A stretch of 5,434 bases of DNA from Ignavibacteriota bacterium (lineage in GTDB: Bacteria; Bacteroidota; UBA10030; UBA6906), in assembly GCA_003161755.1 (NCBI GenBank), contig PMNP01000344.1:7906-13339 (forward strand), in the 5' to 3' direction. The translations under genes were made by a program, and so were the position numbers. Shown piece after piece: positions 4,387 through 5,434 of the stretch. Under the pieces are notes generated by a model. The model saw only the letters and a list, made by a program, of their open reading frames with translations. It was not told where the DNA came from and ran no database searches. Numbering within the stretch: position 1 is the stretch's first letter; each line of letters starts with the position of its first letter.

Positions 4387-5232
4387 ATGAATGACTCGAC
4401 GTCTATTGCTAGCATAGGTGATCTTTCCAAGCCTGCCAATACGCTTATAGAAAAGATATCTGATGCTATAGGAGGTATCTTCAAACCGTATCAGATCAGG
4501 AGGATTGCTCAAGCTGAAGCGGAGGCGGAAAAGATACATGCCGTTGCATCAATGGAAGTGACCGAGCTGCAGCGTCGTGCTTTGCATCGGTTTATTGCTG
4601 AAGAGGCAAAAAGACAGCAGAACATTGAATCCATTACGAAAAGGGCAATAGCCGAGGTTAGCGACAAGGCAAGTCCAGAGAAACTAGAAGATGACTGGAT
4701 TGTGAACTTCTTTGATAAATGTCGGCTCATTTCTGATGAACAAATGCAGGGCCTCTGGTCAAGGATTCTCGCTGGAGAAGCAAACTCACCCGGGAAGTAT
4801 TCGAAAAGGACTGTTAATCTTCTAGCTTCACTCGACATGAACGATGCTGAATTATTTTCGAGACTTTGTTCTTTCATGTTTGTAATCCAAAGCTTTGTGC
4901 CCTTGATCTATGATGTTGAGCACCCCATTTACAACGATCACGGGATCAACTTCAATGTCTTATCTCATCTGGAGAGCATTGGACTCATCCAGTTCGAGAA
5001 TTTAGCCGGGTTCATCCGAAAAAGCCTGCCTCAGAGAACAACTGTTTCTTTCTACATGACAGAGGTGGCTATCGAATTCCCATCCCCTTCTGACAATGAG
5101 ATGCGGATTGGATCTGTTCTTCTAACTCAAGCTGGACAACAGCTTGCCCCAATTTGCGGTTCATTGCCGAGAGAAGGATTCCTAGACTATGTGAAAGGAC
5201 TCTGGCAGAGTTTTGGTTACAAGGTAGAATGA
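4387..5232 (+). CDS. DUF2806-like protein (281 aa)
   Basis: The middle of the protein matches my recollection of the DUF2806 family: AKRQQNIESITKRA (74-87), DDWIVNFFDKCRLISDEQMQ (102-121), LWSRILAGE (123-131), PGKYSKRTVNLLASL (135-149) and DAELFSRLC (153-161), then LLTQAGQQLAPICG (245-258). The LW-x-LAGE block resembles the Abi-alpha/DUF4393 type of helical defence-associated protein, though a common origin is not shown here. Residues 36-75 form a charged coiled-coil-like helix, preceded by a small Ala/Gly/Ile-rich segment (23-32). There is no signal peptide or clear membrane span. The molecular role is unknown. Start 4387 has TAGGA 4 nt upstream. It is the last full gene of the plus-strand block, separated from the membrane-protein gene by 187 nt of structured repeat, so co-transcription is uncertain. 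It appears complete. Confidence 0.9.
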   Translation: MNDSTSIASIGDLSKPANTLIEKISDAIGGIFKPYQIRRIAQAEAEAEKIHAVASMEVTELQRRALHRFIAEEAKRQQNIESITKRAIAEVSDKASPEKLEDDWIVNFFDKCRLISDEQMQGLWSRILAGEANSPGKYSKRTVNLLASLDMNDAELFSRLCSFMFVIQSFVPLIYDVEHPIYNDHGINFNVLSHLESIGLIQFENLAGFIRKSLPQRTTVSFYMTEVAIEFPSPSDNEMRIGSVLLTQAGQQLAPICGSLPREGFLDYVKGLWQSFGYKVE

Positions 5233-5434
5233 GGACATGAATGCTACACGCCACAGAATATCAATAAACTGCGTCCCCATTCATATGACGTAGCTTGGTC
5301 AAGGCACAGTTATCGCAAGTTCACAAGAGTTCGCTACACACGGAACCAATTCGAAAAGAACTTGGAGTGGCGAATGGGCAGATTGCGCTTCCTTTTTACG
5401 CCACGAAACCCGTCAAGGCGCGTGTGAACAATCC
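5233..5434. other. Window end: no confident gene
   Basis: Two tiny ATG frames at 5237 and 5241 (18 and 8 codons) overlap just after the DUF2806-like stop behind a GAGGA site and are too short to call. A plus-strand frame is open from a TTG at 5295 to the window edge (46 codons; includes RKELGVANGQIALPFYATKP) and looks moderately protein-like, so a gene could begin here, but no ribosome site supports it. No clear fourth copy of the post-gene repeat is seen. Confidence 0.3.

Noticed and set aside
5237..5293. Short ATG frames just after the last gene
   Set aside because: They are 18 and 8 codons long, with no distinguishing features.
1..5434. CRISPR array, insertion sequence, integrase or rRNA/tRNA genes
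   Set aside because: No regularly spaced direct repeats, transposase or recombinase motifs, or structural RNA signatures were seen on either strand.

Overview
The window reads as bacterial accessory DNA. It has sigma70-type promoter sequences, Shine-Dalgarno-like sites, short intrinsic-terminator-like structures, and almost only genes of uncharacterised or defence-associated families. Nothing in it fixes the host taxon. The -35/-10 boxes and the Shine-Dalgarno sites before several genes fit a Proteobacteria-like or similar host better than Bacteroidota, but this is a weak inference.

Layout. Bases 23-1182 carry two minus-strand genes: a 266-residue helical protein of unknown function and, beyond a strong hairpin, an 82-residue charged helical protein. 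Bases 1183-1660 are a divergent control region. It has a minus-strand promoter (boxes 1329-1324 and 1306-1301) for the 266-residue gene. It also has a near-consensus plus-strand promoter (1385-1413) followed within about 75 nt by a strong intrinsic terminator (1453-1491), which together predict a small RNA.

From 1661 to 5232 four plus-strand genes follow, separated by unusually long gaps (127-189 nt). They are a HEPN-type protein with an RNASIGH motif, a TIGR02391 (Ymh-type) protein with a second HEPN motif RNPTAH, a small single-pass membrane protein, and a DUF2806-like protein. The 18-bp sequence just before the first of these genes is repeated inverted (17 of 18 matches) across its stop codon. 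A related structured repeat of at least 57 nt starts 5-22 nt after the stop codons of the first three genes. This gene/repeat/gene pattern looks like a cassette array (integron-like, perhaps decayed) rather than an ordinary operon. No integrase is present, and only one consensus GTTRRRY core site was found.

Working hypothesis: the plus-strand block is an acquired set of anti-phage or toxin-type genes. Two predicted HEPN RNases sit side by side, and the first is preceded by a predicted small RNA. Recognition of the HEPN motifs and of the two known families is fairly firm. The joint function and the RNA-protein link are inference. The last 200 nt hold no gene that can be called with confidence.
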